From: Parerythrobacter lacustris
Lineage (GTDB): Bacteria > Pseudomonadota > Alphaproteobacteria > Sphingomonadales > Sphingomonadaceae
Assembly (NCBI RefSeq): GCF_024626475.1
Contig: NZ_JANKHH010000006.1
Location: 86,924-150,923 of the forward strand
DNA: 64,000 nt
Reading direction: 5' to 3'
Shown here: positions 1 through 9,290 of the stretch, in pieces
How positions within the stretch are numbered: position 1 is the stretch's first letter
Layout of the letters: each line of letters opens with the position of its first letter
Program-made: the position numbers and the translations under genes
The notes under the pieces: generated by a model
Databases searched by the model: none
What the model was told of the DNA's origin: nothing
What the model saw: the letters and a program-made list of their open reading frames with translations, nothing else

Positions 1-1
1 T

Positions 2-1534
2 CTGAGCGGGACTTTGGCCGACACCCCGATCCGTCTGAAAAGCGGCCCGGTCGGATTTGCCTATCCGGGCACGGCGGTCGCACAGAATGTCGACGTTACT
101 CTGGGGCCCGGCGACAGCGCGAGCCGGTTCACCCTGTCCGGACTCGAAGCGCGGTTCGATGCAGATGGCGGCGTGTCAGGGAGCTTCTCCGACACCCGCG
201 TCGCACTTGCTGCCGTGCCGCTCGACCTGGTCGAAACCGGCGGTAACTGGCGCTATGCTGACAGCCGCCTGACAGTTACTGACGGAGCGTTCCGCTTGAT
301 CGACCGGGCCGCTCCGGCGCGTTTCAATCCGCTGATTGCGCGGGATGCGACGCTCTCGCTCGCGGACAATGCGATCCTCGCCAATGCCGATTTGCGCCAT
401 CCGGGAAGCGATCGGATCGTGACCGATGTTGCCATCCGTCACGACCTTTCGAGCGGGTCCGGCAACGCCCGCCTGGCGATCGACGGACTGCGGTTCGACA
501 AGGCGCTCCAGCCTGACGCGCTGACCGACCTAGCGCTTGGCGTGGTCGCCAATGTCGAAGGAGTCGTCACTGGTTCCGGGAAGATCGACTGGAATGCACA
601 ATCGGTCACCAGTTCGGGCGAGTTCTCGTCCGAAGGACTCGATCTTGCTGCAGTGTTCGGCCCGGTGCGCGGCGCGCGCGGGACGATCCGCTTCACCGAC
701 CTGCTCGCCCTGACGACTGCGCCAGACCAGCAGCTTGAGGTGGCGTCGATCAACCCAGGGATCGAGGTTCGTGACGGCACCATCGGCTTCTCCTTGCGCG
801 ACGGGCAACTCCTTGGGGTTACCGGCGGATCATGGCCGTTCATGGGAGGGACGCTGTATCTCCATCCGGTCGACCTCAATCTCGGCGCGGCCGAGCGGCG
901 GCGTTACGTGCTGGAGGTCAAGGGCCTCGACGCGGCGATCTTCGTGCAAACCCTTGAGCTGGGCAACATCGCCGCCATGGGCACCTTCGATGGCGAGCTG
1001 CCGATCGTGTTCGACGAGCTGGGCAACGGCTATATCGAGCGCGGTATTCTCAATTCGCGCCCACCGGGCGGCAACCTGTCCTATGTCGGCGAACTGACCT
1101 ATCAGGACCTTTCCCCGATGGCCAATTACGCCTTCGAGATGCTGCGCAGCCTTGACTTCCGCACCATGGAGATCGTCATCGAGGGGCCGTTGACCGGCGA
1201 GATCGTTTCCAAGATCCGCATCGACGGGGTCAGGCAGGGCGAAGCCGCGAGCCGCAATATCATCACCCGCCAGCTGGAAGACGTGCCGATCCAGTTCAAC
1301 GTCAACATCAACGCGCCGTTCTACAAGCTGATCGGCTCGCTCAAGGCGATGTACGACCCCGCCTCGATCCGCGATCCGCGCGATCTCGGGCTGATCAACA
1401 GCGACGGAACGATGCGCCAGCAGTCGGTAACCGCCGAGAGTGTCGAGGCGCTGGACGACCCATCGCCTGATCCGGGCGCTCCGCCATCCTTGCCCATAGA
1501 AGAACCGGCCATTCAGCGCCGCGAAAGCGAGTAA
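2..1534 (+). CDS. ydbH: YdbH-family intermembrane transport protein, 5' end missing
   Basis: The reading frame is open from the first bases of the window, so the true start lies upstream; the TTG at position 14 is only the first internal start-like codon. About 510 C-terminal residues are visible. They are beta-rich with alternating hydrophobic residues and no obvious membrane segment, ending in a Pro/Glu-rich tail. YdbH proteins are AsmA-like, long bridge-shaped proteins that span the periplasm and help move phospholipid to the outer membrane. The assignment rests strongly on context: the next two genes are the ynbE and ydbL partners in the same order as in E. coli. The family is well supported; exact transport function is inferred. 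Confidence 0.8.
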   Translation: MSGTLADTPIRLKSGPVGFAYPGTAVAQNVDVTLGPGDSASRFTLSGLEARFDADGGVSGSFSDTRVALAAVPLDLVETGGNWRYADSRLTVTDGAFRLIDRAAPARFNPLIARDATLSLADNAILANADLRHPGSDRIVTDVAIRHDLSSGSGNARLAIDGLRFDKALQPDALTDLALGVVANVEGVVTGSGKIDWNAQSVTSSGEFSSEGLDLAAVFGPVRGARGTIRFTDLLALTTAPDQQLEVASINPGIEVRDGTIGFSLRDGQLLGVTGGSWPFMGGTLYLHPVDLNLGAAERRRYVLEVKGLDAAIFVQTLELGNIAAMGTFDGELPIVFDELGNGYIERGILNSRPPGGNLSYVGELTYQDLSPMANYAFEMLRSLDFRTMEIVIEGPLTGEIVSKIRIDGVRQGEAASRNIITRQLEDVPIQFNVNINAPFYKLIGSLKAMYDPASIRDPRDLGLINSDGTMRQQSVTAESVEALDDPSPDPGAPPSLPIEEPAIQRRESE

Positions 1535-1614
1535 ATGCCATGACCATCCTCAAATTGACCCGCGTGCGCCGTGCTGCGAAAAGGCTCCTGCAATCAGGGA
1601 GCGGAACAGACGGT

Positions 1615-1800
1615 ATGACGCACAAGGGACGATGGGCGGTTGCGGCAGTGGTTCCGTTCGCGCTTACCGGGTGCATCAATGTCAATGCCCCGACCGAGCC
1701 GATCGTTATCGAGTTGAACATCAACATCCGCCAGGAAGTGATTTACCGGCTTGCGGACGACGCAGGCAACACGATCGAAGAGAATGCCGACATCTTCTGA
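1615..1800 (+). CDS. ynbE: YnbE-family small lipoprotein
   Basis: A 61-residue lipoprotein, the same length as E. coli YnbE. A short signal peptide ends in the lipobox LTGC (residues 17-20), followed by the family core INVNAPTEPIVIELNINI, which closely follows the E. coli pattern. In E. coli, YnbE is an outer-membrane lipoprotein that partners YdbH in a phospholipid bridge. An ATG at 1540, six bases after ydbH ends, would add 25 basic residues in front of the signal peptide; I prefer 1615 because it gives a normal lipoprotein signal and the family length. The gene sits between ydbH and ydbL. Confidence 0.85.
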   Translation: MTHKGRWAVAAVVPFALTGCINVNAPTEPIVIELNINIRQEVIYRLADDAGNTIEENADIF

Positions 1801-1825
1801 TGCACGGCGACACAGGGAAACGACC

Positions 1826-2206
1826 ATGAAGAAGCCAGTATCGCTCGCTATCGCGCTCGCTCTCTCGGCGACTGCGCTTGCCGGGACCGCCTATGCGCAG
1901 CGCGATCCGGCCTATGAGGCCGCGCGCTCTGCGGGGCAGGTCGGCGAGAAGATGGACGGATATCTCGGGATCGTCGGGGCCTCGACCCCGGCGCTCGAAG
2001 CGCTGGTGCGCGACATCAACATCAAGCGCCGCGCGGTCTATGCCGAGAAGGCGCAAGCCGCGAGTGCCACGCTTGAGGAATACGCGCTGACGGCAGGCTG
2101 CATCGCGATCTCCAAGACCGTCCCGGGCGAAAAGTACCAGGCCCCCGACGGCAGCTGGCAAACCCGCACCAGCGCGCCCCCCATGCGCGATACCCGCTGC
2201 CCGTGA
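1826..2206 (+). CDS. ydbL: YdbL-family (DUF1318) periplasmic protein
   Basis: A 126-residue exported protein. Residues 1-23 form a typical Sec signal peptide ending in AYA. The mature part contains the DUF1318-type pattern of small-residue-rich helices (KMDGYLGIVG, INIKRRAVYAEKA) and two cysteines, one in TAGC and one near the C-terminus. In E. coli YdbL is encoded with YdbH and YnbE and is thought to assist or regulate that bridge, possibly as a chaperone. The ATG at 1826 was chosen over an upstream in-frame ATG at 1751, which would overlap ynbE and place about 25 polar residues before the signal peptide. Confidence 0.82.
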   Translation: MKKPVSLAIALALSATALAGTAYAQRDPAYEAARSAGQVGEKMDGYLGIVGASTPALEALVRDINIKRRAVYAEKAQAASATLEEYALTAGCIAISKTVPGEKYQAPDGSWQTRTSAPPMRDTRCP

Positions 2207-2381
2207 CCGCCGGCGTCCGGCGCTGACGCGGCCCGCATCGCGTCAAGCAAGATTGCGTGCAATAAAAGCAACTCAAATCCAGCCCCCGCCGGTTGACTCG
2301 CCCATACCCCCCGCCTAAGGGGGCGGCGCCCTCGGCGGGCACCTTTTAGCCCGTGCCGGATTTCCATTGTTGGAGGAAGGC
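2207..2381. other. Intergenic region upstream of the F0 operon
   Basis: This gap separates ydbL from atpI. It contains GC-rich partial inverted repeats around 2300-2345 (CCCCCGCCTAAGGGGGCGG and a following CGGCGGGC block, then TTTT), which could act as a weak terminator for ydbL. I see no convincing promoter hexamers, although the atp operon must be transcribed from about here. Confidence 0.3.
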
Positions 2382-2717
2382 ATGAGCGACGAGAAGCCCG
2401 CACGGGAACCCATTGCCGAAGATGCGCGGATCGACGCGCTCGAAGCGCGGCTCAAAGCCGCACGCGAGCGTGAAGAGCAGCGCAGCCGGCCGCAGGGCAC
2501 CGGGGCCGATGCGAATTATCGCAGCGGCAACCGGGTGCTGGCGGACCTCCTCGGCGGGCTTCTCGGCGGCACGGTAATCGGATGGGCGGTCGATGCCCTG
2601 TTCGGCACCGCGCCATGGGGTCTGTTGGTGGGGCTGTTCCTTGGGATAGTCGTTGCCTTCAGGAACGTGTTCCGGATGGCGAACACGCCGCCTGACGACG
2701 GTCCCGACCAGGACTGA
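2382..2717 (+). CDS. atpI: AtpI-type F0F1 ATP synthase assembly protein
   Basis: A 111-residue protein at the head of the F0 operon. The N-terminal 45 residues are charged and probably helical (ARIDALEARLKAARERE); two hydrophobic segments follow (about 52-70 and 76-95) with glycine zippers such as GGLLGGTVIGW. This is the usual architecture of alphaproteobacterial AtpI, which assists assembly of the c-ring and may handle magnesium. A TTG at 2367 is in frame, but the ATG at 2382 fits family N-termini (MSDEKP) and is preceded by a GGAGGAAGG-type Shine-Dalgarno. It is followed after 51 bases by atpB. Confidence 0.85.
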   Translation: MSDEKPAREPIAEDARIDALEARLKAAREREEQRSRPQGTGADANYRSGNRVLADLLGGLLGGTVIGWAVDALFGTAPWGLLVGLFLGIVVAFRNVFRMANTPPDDGPDQD

Positions 2718-2768
2718 CGGGGCAGCGGGTTCGCCCATACGCAGTGCCTTTGGATTAAGGGATTTAAC

Positions 2769-3557
2769 GTGGCCGCCGAAGAAGGCAAAGTCGACCCGAT
2801 GCACCAGTTCACTGTGGAGCCGCTGTTCGGCACGCAGGGCTGGGAAATTGCCGGTTACAATCTCGCATTCACCAACAGCGCAATGTGGATGCTGGTAACG
2901 GTGATCGCGCTCACCGTGTTCATGGTCGGCGGGATGAAGCGAGAGCTGGTCCCCGGCCGCTGGCAGATGGCGGTCGAAAGCTTCACCGGCTTCATCGACA
3001 ACATGCTGGAAGCAAACGTCGGCAAGGAAGGGCGCAAATATGTGCCCTACATCTTCAGCCTGTTCATGTTCATTCTGTTCGGCAACTTGCTTGGGCTGCT
3101 ACCGCTGGGCGTGCTGGGTATCCACCCGTTCACCTTCACCAGCCACTTCACCATCACCGGTGTACTGGCGATCATCAGCTTCTCGATCGTGCTGATCGTC
3201 GGCTTCTGGAAGCACGGGCTGCATTTCTTCAGCCTGTTCGTGCCGCACGGCACCCCGCTGCCGATGGTGCCAATCATCGCACCGATCGAATTCATCAGCT
3301 TCATGGTTCGCCCGTTCAGTCTCGCGCTGCGGCTGTTCGTCGCGATGATGGCGGGGCACGTATTGCTCAAGGTGTTGTCGAGCTTCGTGATCGGCGGGAT
3401 CAATGCCGGTGCCGGCTTCGCCGCGCTGGTGAGTGTACCCAGCTTCGCCTTGATGATCGGTATCTCCGCGCTGGAGATCCTGGTGGCGGGGATCCAGGCC
3501 TATGTTTTCGCACTGCTCACGTCGCTGTACATCAACGACGCCGAGCATCTGCACTGA
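2769..3557 (+). CDS. atpB: ATP synthase F0 subunit a
   Basis: A 262-residue integral membrane protein that forms the proton half-channels against the c-ring. It has the normal set of hydrophobic helices, and the essential arginine that faces the c-subunit carboxylate is visible in FSLALRLFVAMMAGH (Arg188). The C-terminal helix EILVAGIQAYVFALLTSLYI is diagnostic of subunit a. The start is GTG (VAAEEGKVDP), which matches related proteins in length. It is followed by atpE in the same operon; the F1 genes are not in this window, as is usual where F0 and F1 form separate operons. Confidence 0.95.
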   Translation: MAAEEGKVDPMHQFTVEPLFGTQGWEIAGYNLAFTNSAMWMLVTVIALTVFMVGGMKRELVPGRWQMAVESFTGFIDNMLEANVGKEGRKYVPYIFSLFMFILFGNLLGLLPLGVLGIHPFTFTSHFTITGVLAIISFSIVLIVGFWKHGLHFFSLFVPHGTPLPMVPIIAPIEFISFMVRPFSLALRLFVAMMAGHVLLKVLSSFVIGGINAGAGFAALVSVPSFALMIGISALEILVAGIQAYVFALLTSLYINDAEHLH

Positions 3558-3600
3558 GTTTCGTAATCAACCATCTGAATTTTCCCAAGGAGTTATTACA

Positions 3601-3834
3601 ATGGACGTAGAAGCAGCAAAGCTCGTCGGTGCGGGTCTCGCAGCCATCGGTGCCGGCATGGCTGCCATCGGTGTGGGTAACGTATTCGGTTCGTTCCTTG
3701 AGAGCGCATTGCGCAACCCCGGGGCTGCCGACAGCCAACAGGGCCGTCTGTTCATTGGCTTCGCCGCTGCCGAACTTCTCGGCCTGCTGGCATTCGTCGT
3801 TGCCATGATCCTGATTTTCGTAGCGCCGGTTTAA
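3601..3834 (+). CDS. atpE: ATP synthase F0 subunit c
   Basis: A 77-residue hairpin of two membrane helices joined by the conserved polar loop RNPG (residues 38-41). The proton-carrying acid is Glu58 in FAAAELLGL. The N-terminal helix has the glycine-rich packing motif (GAGLAAIGAGMAAIGVG). The start at 3601 is preceded by an AAGGAG Shine-Dalgarno. Many copies of this protein are needed per complex, and the perfect hairpin just after the gene (3862-3884) may favour its expression over the genes that follow. There is no sodium-binding signature, so it is presumably proton-driven. Confidence 0.96.
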   Translation: MDVEAAKLVGAGLAAIGAGMAAIGVGNVFGSFLESALRNPGAADSQQGRLFIGFAAAELLGLLAFVVAMILIFVAPV

Positions 3835-3861
3835 ACGACCCCAAGATCAGCGATATGGTGA

Positions 3862-3884
3862 GGGCCGGTTTCAGCGACCGGCCC
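3862..3884 (+). promoter_or_regulatory. Intercistronic hairpin between atpE and the b' gene
   Basis: A perfect 8-bp stem, GGGCCGGT at 3862-3869 with ACCGGCCC at 3877-3884, and a 7-base loop. No T-tract follows, so it is unlikely to be a full terminator. It could protect the 3' end of the atpE message from exonucleases or partly block read-through, which would help make more subunit c than b. The structure is seen in sequence; the role is inferred. Confidence 0.55.
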
Positions 3885-3926
3885 AACGCTTCTTAAAACG
3901 ATGATCGAGCCCAGGGACTCCAATCG

Positions 3927-4418
3927 ATGCCCCAGATAGCCCAACTCGCGGAAACCTATGCCAGCCAGATCTTCTGGCTGCTGATCTTCTTCGGGTTCAC
4001 TTTCTTCGTCGTCGGTCGGGGCATGGTGCCCAAGGTGCTGGCGACCGTGGGCCAGCGCGACCAGCAGATCGCTGACGACCTTGCCGCTGCGCAGGCCGCA
4101 CGCGACAAGGCCGACGCCGAGGAAGCAGCCTGGCGGGTGCGTGAGAACGAGAACCGCGCTGCGGCGCAGGCGCTCGTTGCCGAAGCCAAGGCCGAAGCTG
4201 CCAGGAAGTCGGAAAAGACCATCGCTGCGACGCAGAAGCGCCTCGACACCAGGCTGGCCGACGCCGAGCAGCGGATTGCCGCTGCCCGTGCCGAAGCGAT
4301 GACCGAGGTCGAGGGCGTCGCTGCGGAAGCGGCGCAGGACATCGTCGCCCGTGTCGCGGGGGTCAAGGTGACCAAGCCAGCCGCCGCCAAGGCCGTGAAG
4401 GAGGCACTCGATGCTTGA
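3927..4418 (+). CDS. atpF': ATP synthase F0 subunit b' (b-prime)
   Basis: A 163-residue peripheral-stalk protein. One membrane helix lies near the N-terminus (about residues 13-33, ASQIFWLLIFFGFTFFVVG), followed by a long Ala/Glu/Lys/Arg-rich coiled coil that reaches up to F1. Phototrophs and most alphaproteobacteria carry a b/b' pair instead of two identical b subunits; here the pair lies in tandem. The 3' end overlaps the next gene by 8 bases, which suggests translational coupling so that the two stalk subunits are made in equal amounts. Confidence 0.93.
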   Translation: MPQIAQLAETYASQIFWLLIFFGFTFFVVGRGMVPKVLATVGQRDQQIADDLAAAQAARDKADAEEAAWRVRENENRAAAQALVAEAKAEAARKSEKTIAATQKRLDTRLADAEQRIAAARAEAMTEVEGVAAEAAQDIVARVAGVKVTKPAAAKAVKEALDA

Positions 4419-4935
4419 TCTGCTCCTTGCCGCCGAGGAGGGCGCGCACGCCGAACCGACCGCTTTCTTTCTCGAGCCCTACCAGTGGGTTTCGGTGGCG
4501 ATGGTGGTGCTGATCGCAGTCTTCATCTGGAAGAAGGTGCCCGGCATGATCACCGGCGGGCTCGACAGCAAGATCGCCGCCATCCGTGCCCAGCTTGACG
4601 AAGCCAAGGCGCTGCGTGCCGAAGCCGAGGCCCTGCGCAACGAGTACCAGGCCAAGATCGCCGGTGCCGAGCAAGATGCGCAGGCGATGATGGACAATGC
4701 CCGGCGCGAAGCCGACGCCATCCTCGTGAAGGCCGAGGCCGACAGCAGCGCGATGGTCGAACGCCGCAAGAAGATGGCGGAAGACAAGATCGCCGCTGCC
4801 GAGCGTGAAGCGATCGCGGACGTCCGCGCGACCGCAGTGATGGCCGCGACCAAGGCCAGCCGCAAGCTGATCGCCGAGAAGCACGACGCCGGGGCCGACA
4901 AGGCGCTGGCGGACGAGGTGATCGCCGGTCTTTAA
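4411..4935 (+). CDS. atpF: ATP synthase F0 subunit b
   Basis: A 174-residue peripheral-stalk protein with a short N-terminal lead, one membrane helix (about residues 28-47, VSVAMVVLIAVFIW) and a long charged coiled coil with regular Ala spacing. It pairs with the preceding b' subunit to hold F1 still against the rotor. The ATG overlaps the b' gene by 8 bases. This is the last gene of the operon: a strong rho-independent terminator follows 26 bases after the stop. Confidence 0.93.
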   Translation: MLDLLLAAEEGAHAEPTAFFLEPYQWVSVAMVVLIAVFIWKKVPGMITGGLDSKIAAIRAQLDEAKALRAEAEALRNEYQAKIAGAEQDAQAMMDNARREADAILVKAEADSSAMVERRKKMAEDKIAAAEREAIADVRATAVMAATKASRKLIAEKHDAGADKALADEVIAGL

Positions 4936-4960
4936 TCGAGCCAGATCGGGAATAGGGAAG

Positions 4961-4985
4961 GGCGGTCCTGCGGGGCCGCCTTTTT
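4961..4985 (+). terminator. Rho-independent terminator of the F0 operon
   Basis: An 8-bp stem (GGCGGTCC at 4961-4968 with GGGCCGCC at 4973-4980, one G-T pair) closes a 4-base loop and is followed directly by TTTTT. It ends the atp operon just before the convergent minus-strand gene. Confidence 0.9.
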
Positions 4986-5043
4986 CGTGTCAGGACTGGA
5001 GACACCCAGCCCGAACGGGAATTGGAGTAGTGTTGGCTAGAAG

Positions 5044-6018
5044 CTAAGGCTCCAGCACCACTTTCCCGACCAGCTTGCCCGCCGCCATGGCATCGAACGC
5101 CTCGCGCCAGCGGGTGAGTGGTAGGGTGCGATCGACATGGGGCTGGATCGCGCGGCTGCTGGCGAGCTGGGCGATCTCCGTCATGATCCGCTGGCCGCGC
5201 TCGGGGAAGCGGCGGCTGTATTCGCCCGCCCGGACCCCCACGACCGAGAACCCTTTGATGAGCGGGATATTGACGGCGATCTCCGGAATGCGCCCGGCGA
5301 CGAAGCCCACCACCAGCAGCTTGCCGCCGAAGGCGACGCAGCGGGTGCTTTCGTCGAAAACATCGCCGCCGACTGGGTCGAATACCAGATCGCAGAGCCG
5401 TCCGTCCGTGAGGGCGATGATGTCCTCGCGGAAGCGCCCGGTGTTGACGATGGCGTGATCCACGCCCCTTGCGGCCTTGAGCGCCGCCAGCTTGGCCTCA
5501 CTGTGGGTAGCGGCGATTACCGTGCCGCCCAGCGCCTTGGCGAGGTCACAGGTGGCAAGCCCGACCCCGCCGCTCGCACCATGCACAAGCACTGTCTGTC
5601 CTGGCTCGAATCCGCCCAGTTCGGCAAGCGCCACATAGGCGGTCAAATAGGCCGCACCCATCGACGCGGCTGCAGCGGGACTTATGCCTTCGGGAACCAG
5701 CCGCAGCGAGCGGGCGGGGACTGCGGCATATTCGGCAAAGCCGCCGGTCTTGGCCCCGCCCATGACGAGGTCGCCAGCCGCAAATCCGCTGTCAGCATCG
5801 GCCTCAACCACTTCGCCAGCCAGCTCCATGCCGCTGGTAAAGGGCGACTCGGGTTTGAACTGGTACTTGCCCTGCGTCATCAGCAGGTCGGGAAAGTTAA
5901 GCGAAGCAGCGCGGACGCGCACCAGCACTTCGCCGGGCCCGCGTTTGGGCATCGGCAGATCGACCAGCTCGACGCCCGAAAGGTCGTCGGACAGCTTCTG
6001 GACTCTGAGTGCTTTCAT
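5044..6018 (-). CDS. NADPH:quinone oxidoreductase family protein (MDR superfamily)
   Basis: A 324-residue medium-chain dehydrogenase/reductase without structural zinc cysteines. The N-terminal catalytic domain has the quinone-reductase pattern (RVRAASLNFPDLLMTQG), and the Rossmann part carries the NADPH-binding motif VHGASGGVGLA (about residues 144-154). Members reduce quinones or alpha,beta-unsaturated carbonyls with NADPH in the cytosol; the substrate here cannot be read from sequence. It is convergent with the atp operon, and the unknown gene at 6025-6525 lies 6 bases upstream, so the two may share a transcript. Confidence 0.85.
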   Translation of the reverse strand: MKALRVQKLSDDLSGVELVDLPMPKRGPGEVLVRVRAASLNFPDLLMTQGKYQFKPESPFTSGMELAGEVVEADADSGFAAGDLVMGGAKTGGFAEYAAVPARSLRLVPEGISPAAAASMGAAYLTAYVALAELGGFEPGQTVLVHGASGGVGLATCDLAKALGGTVIAATHSEAKLAALKAARGVDHAIVNTGRFREDIIALTDGRLCDLVFDPVGGDVFDESTRCVAFGGKLLVVGFVAGRIPEIAVNIPLIKGFSVVGVRAGEYSRRFPERGQRIMTEIAQLASSRAIQPHVDRTLPLTRWREAFDAMAAGKLVGKVVLEP

Positions 6019-6024
6019 TATGGA

Positions 6025-6525
6025 TTAGTCGTACCATACAGCGACAGGATGATGACCGGGATCAACATTGATCGTCTCATACTTCTGCCCATCAATCCAA
6101 CCGATCCAGCAGTCGTTGGGCATCAATTCGTCCGGGAACCACGACCGCACTGTTGTCTCATCGGCAGTCGTCATGATCCATATGGTATCTGAAAACGGCC
6201 ACTCTTCCCCGGGAGAGTCGACGCAGGTTACCTGGACTCTGACGTCGGACACTTCCGGTCGATCGAGTATCTCCTGGAAGAGCGCATAAAACTGGCTGGG
6301 CGGGGGACTGCCGTCCAGATTACAGCCAATTGATCCAATGTCATCATTCCCCTCAAAGAACTCCTCAAGGCTCAACAAGGGTGTCGGGACCGCACGTGCT
6401 TCAGGGTTGCCATTAGCGAATACCCTCGCGGTAATCGCCTTGAGGCGATCTCCATCGCTCTCGGAGGGAATGGGCAGGATTGGTGCGGCATGGCTTCCGC
6501 CAAAAAGCCGCTTAAGCCAGTCCAT
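6025..6525 (-). CDS. Uncharacterised acidic cytosolic protein
   Basis: A 166-residue protein I do not recognise. It has no signal peptide or membrane segment, is acidic, and is rich in Trp, Asp and Pro. The centre contains a short region suggestive of a small alpha/beta fold (DIGSIGCNLDG, then a long helix FYALFQEILDRPEVSDVRVQVT); the C-terminal half has many tryptophans (EEWPFSDTIWIMT, DCWIGWIDGQKYE). Its ATG follows immediately after the gloB stop codon, so it is almost certainly co-translated with gloB. It is somewhat less GC-rich than its neighbours, which could mean later acquisition. Confidence 0.7.
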   Translation of the reverse strand: MDWLKRLFGGSHAAPILPIPSESDGDRLKAITARVFANGNPEARAVPTPLLSLEEFFEGNDDIGSIGCNLDGSPPPSQFYALFQEILDRPEVSDVRVQVTCVDSPGEEWPFSDTIWIMTTADETTVRSWFPDELMPNDCWIGWIDGQKYETINVDPGHHPVAVWYD

Positions 6526-7281
6526 CTAGAAATTGTCCTTCCCAGCTCTCAGCGCAGCAAAGGTCTCGGCAGGAGTCGAGCCGCCCCATTTCGCCGCCAG
6601 CACCGGATCATCGGCGCGCAGGAAGGGGTTGGTGGCCAGTTCGCGCGCCAGCTGCGTCGGTACGGTCGCCTCGCCTCTAGAACGCTTGGCATCGATCTCG
6701 GCGGCATAGGCCTGCAATGCGGCGTTGTCCGGATCGGCATGGCGCGCGAACCGCGCATTCGATTGGGTGTATTCGTGCGCACAGTAGAGCGTGGTCTCGG
6801 GCGGCAGCGCCTTGATCCGTTCGAGGCTGGCCCAGAACTGCTCCGGCGTGCCTTCGAACATCCGGCCGCAGCCGAGCGCGAACACGCTGTCTCCGACAAA
6901 GGCCATACCCGCGTCAGGCAAGTGATAGGCGATGTGTCCGTTGGTGTGACCGGAAACGTCGATCACTTGCGCTTCGTGCTTGCCGATCCTCACCGCGTCG
7001 CCATGCGCGACCACCCGGTCGGGCTGGTTGAGCTTGGCGACTTCGGCGGGTGCGATCACCTCGCATCCCGTCGCAGCCTTGATCTCGGCGTTCCCGCCTG
7101 CGTGGTCGGGGTGCCAGTGGGTGTTCCAGATATGGGTGATCCGCCAGCCCTTCGCCGCGGCCTGGCGCAGATACTCCTCCGCATCGGGCGTATCGATGCA
7201 GGCGGTCTCGCCGCTGGCGCTGTCGTGCAGAAGGTATCCGTAGTTGTCGGACAGGCAGGGGAACTGGTGGATTTGCAGCAT
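6526..7281 (-). CDS. gloB: Hydroxyacylglutathione hydrolase (glyoxalase II)
   Basis: A 251-residue metallo-beta-lactamase fold enzyme. The metal-binding motif THWHPDH occupies residues 54-60, followed by GHTNGHIAYH and the FVGDSVFALGCGR loop. The C-terminal HxxxxN-type glutathione-binding region (YCAHEYTQSNARFA) is present. It hydrolyses S-lactoylglutathione to D-lactate and glutathione, the second step of methylglyoxal detoxification. The length is normal. It lies downstream of the rpsA terminator and directly abuts the unknown gene at 6025-6525. Confidence 0.93.
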   Translation of the reverse strand: MLQIHQFPCLSDNYGYLLHDSASGETACIDTPDAEEYLRQAAAKGWRITHIWNTHWHPDHAGGNAEIKAATGCEVIAPAEVAKLNQPDRVVAHGDAVRIGKHEAQVIDVSGHTNGHIAYHLPDAGMAFVGDSVFALGCGRMFEGTPEQFWASLERIKALPPETTLYCAHEYTQSNARFARHADPDNAALQAYAAEIDAKRSRGEATVPTQLARELATNPFLRADDPVLAAKWGGSTPAETFAALRAGKDNF

Positions 7282-7311
7282 CGGGCCGGCTTAAGCTCCT
7301 CCGAGCAAAAG

Positions 7312-7347
7312 AAAAGGCCCGCCGCTCCGGATGGAGGGCGGGCCTTT
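7312..7347 (-). terminator. Terminator after rpsA
   Basis: A strong hairpin: GGCCCGCC (7316-7323) pairs with GGCGGGCC (7337-7344), with an inner CTCC/GGAG extension and a 4-base loop. It is flanked by AAAA on one side and TTT on the other, so on the minus strand it reads as stem then T-run just after the rpsA stop. Confidence 0.9.
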
Positions 7348-7378
7348 ATCCCTTTTGCAGGCCTGAAGGCCGAGGAGA

Positions 7379-9085
<1,707 letters not shown>

Positions 9086-9290
9086 TGGTTTGATTTCCTG
9101 TTCGTTTTGCTACCGGCCGCGGGTTTTACCCGGGTCTTTCTCCGTCTCCCGCACCATTGCGGGGCGAACGGGGCAAGAGGCCGAATGCCGCTGGAGGCCG
9201 CATGCCGTCCAACGGGTCCTTCAATCGGAGGGATTGCGAGAACGGCGCGCGCCTAGGCGAAGGCGCACATTAAAGCAAGTCAATTGCGCC
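9086..9290 (-). promoter_or_regulatory. rpsA leader and probable promoter region
   Basis: The 205 bases between cmk and rpsA are long for this neighbourhood. On the minus strand there is a TTGACT box (9278-9283), but no good -10 hexamer 17 bases on. Downstream lie GC-rich partly complementary stretches (GGCATGCGGCC, CCCGGGTAAAACCCG) that could fold. In enterobacteria S1 represses its own translation through its leader; a similar arrangement is possible here but not shown. Confidence 0.35.
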
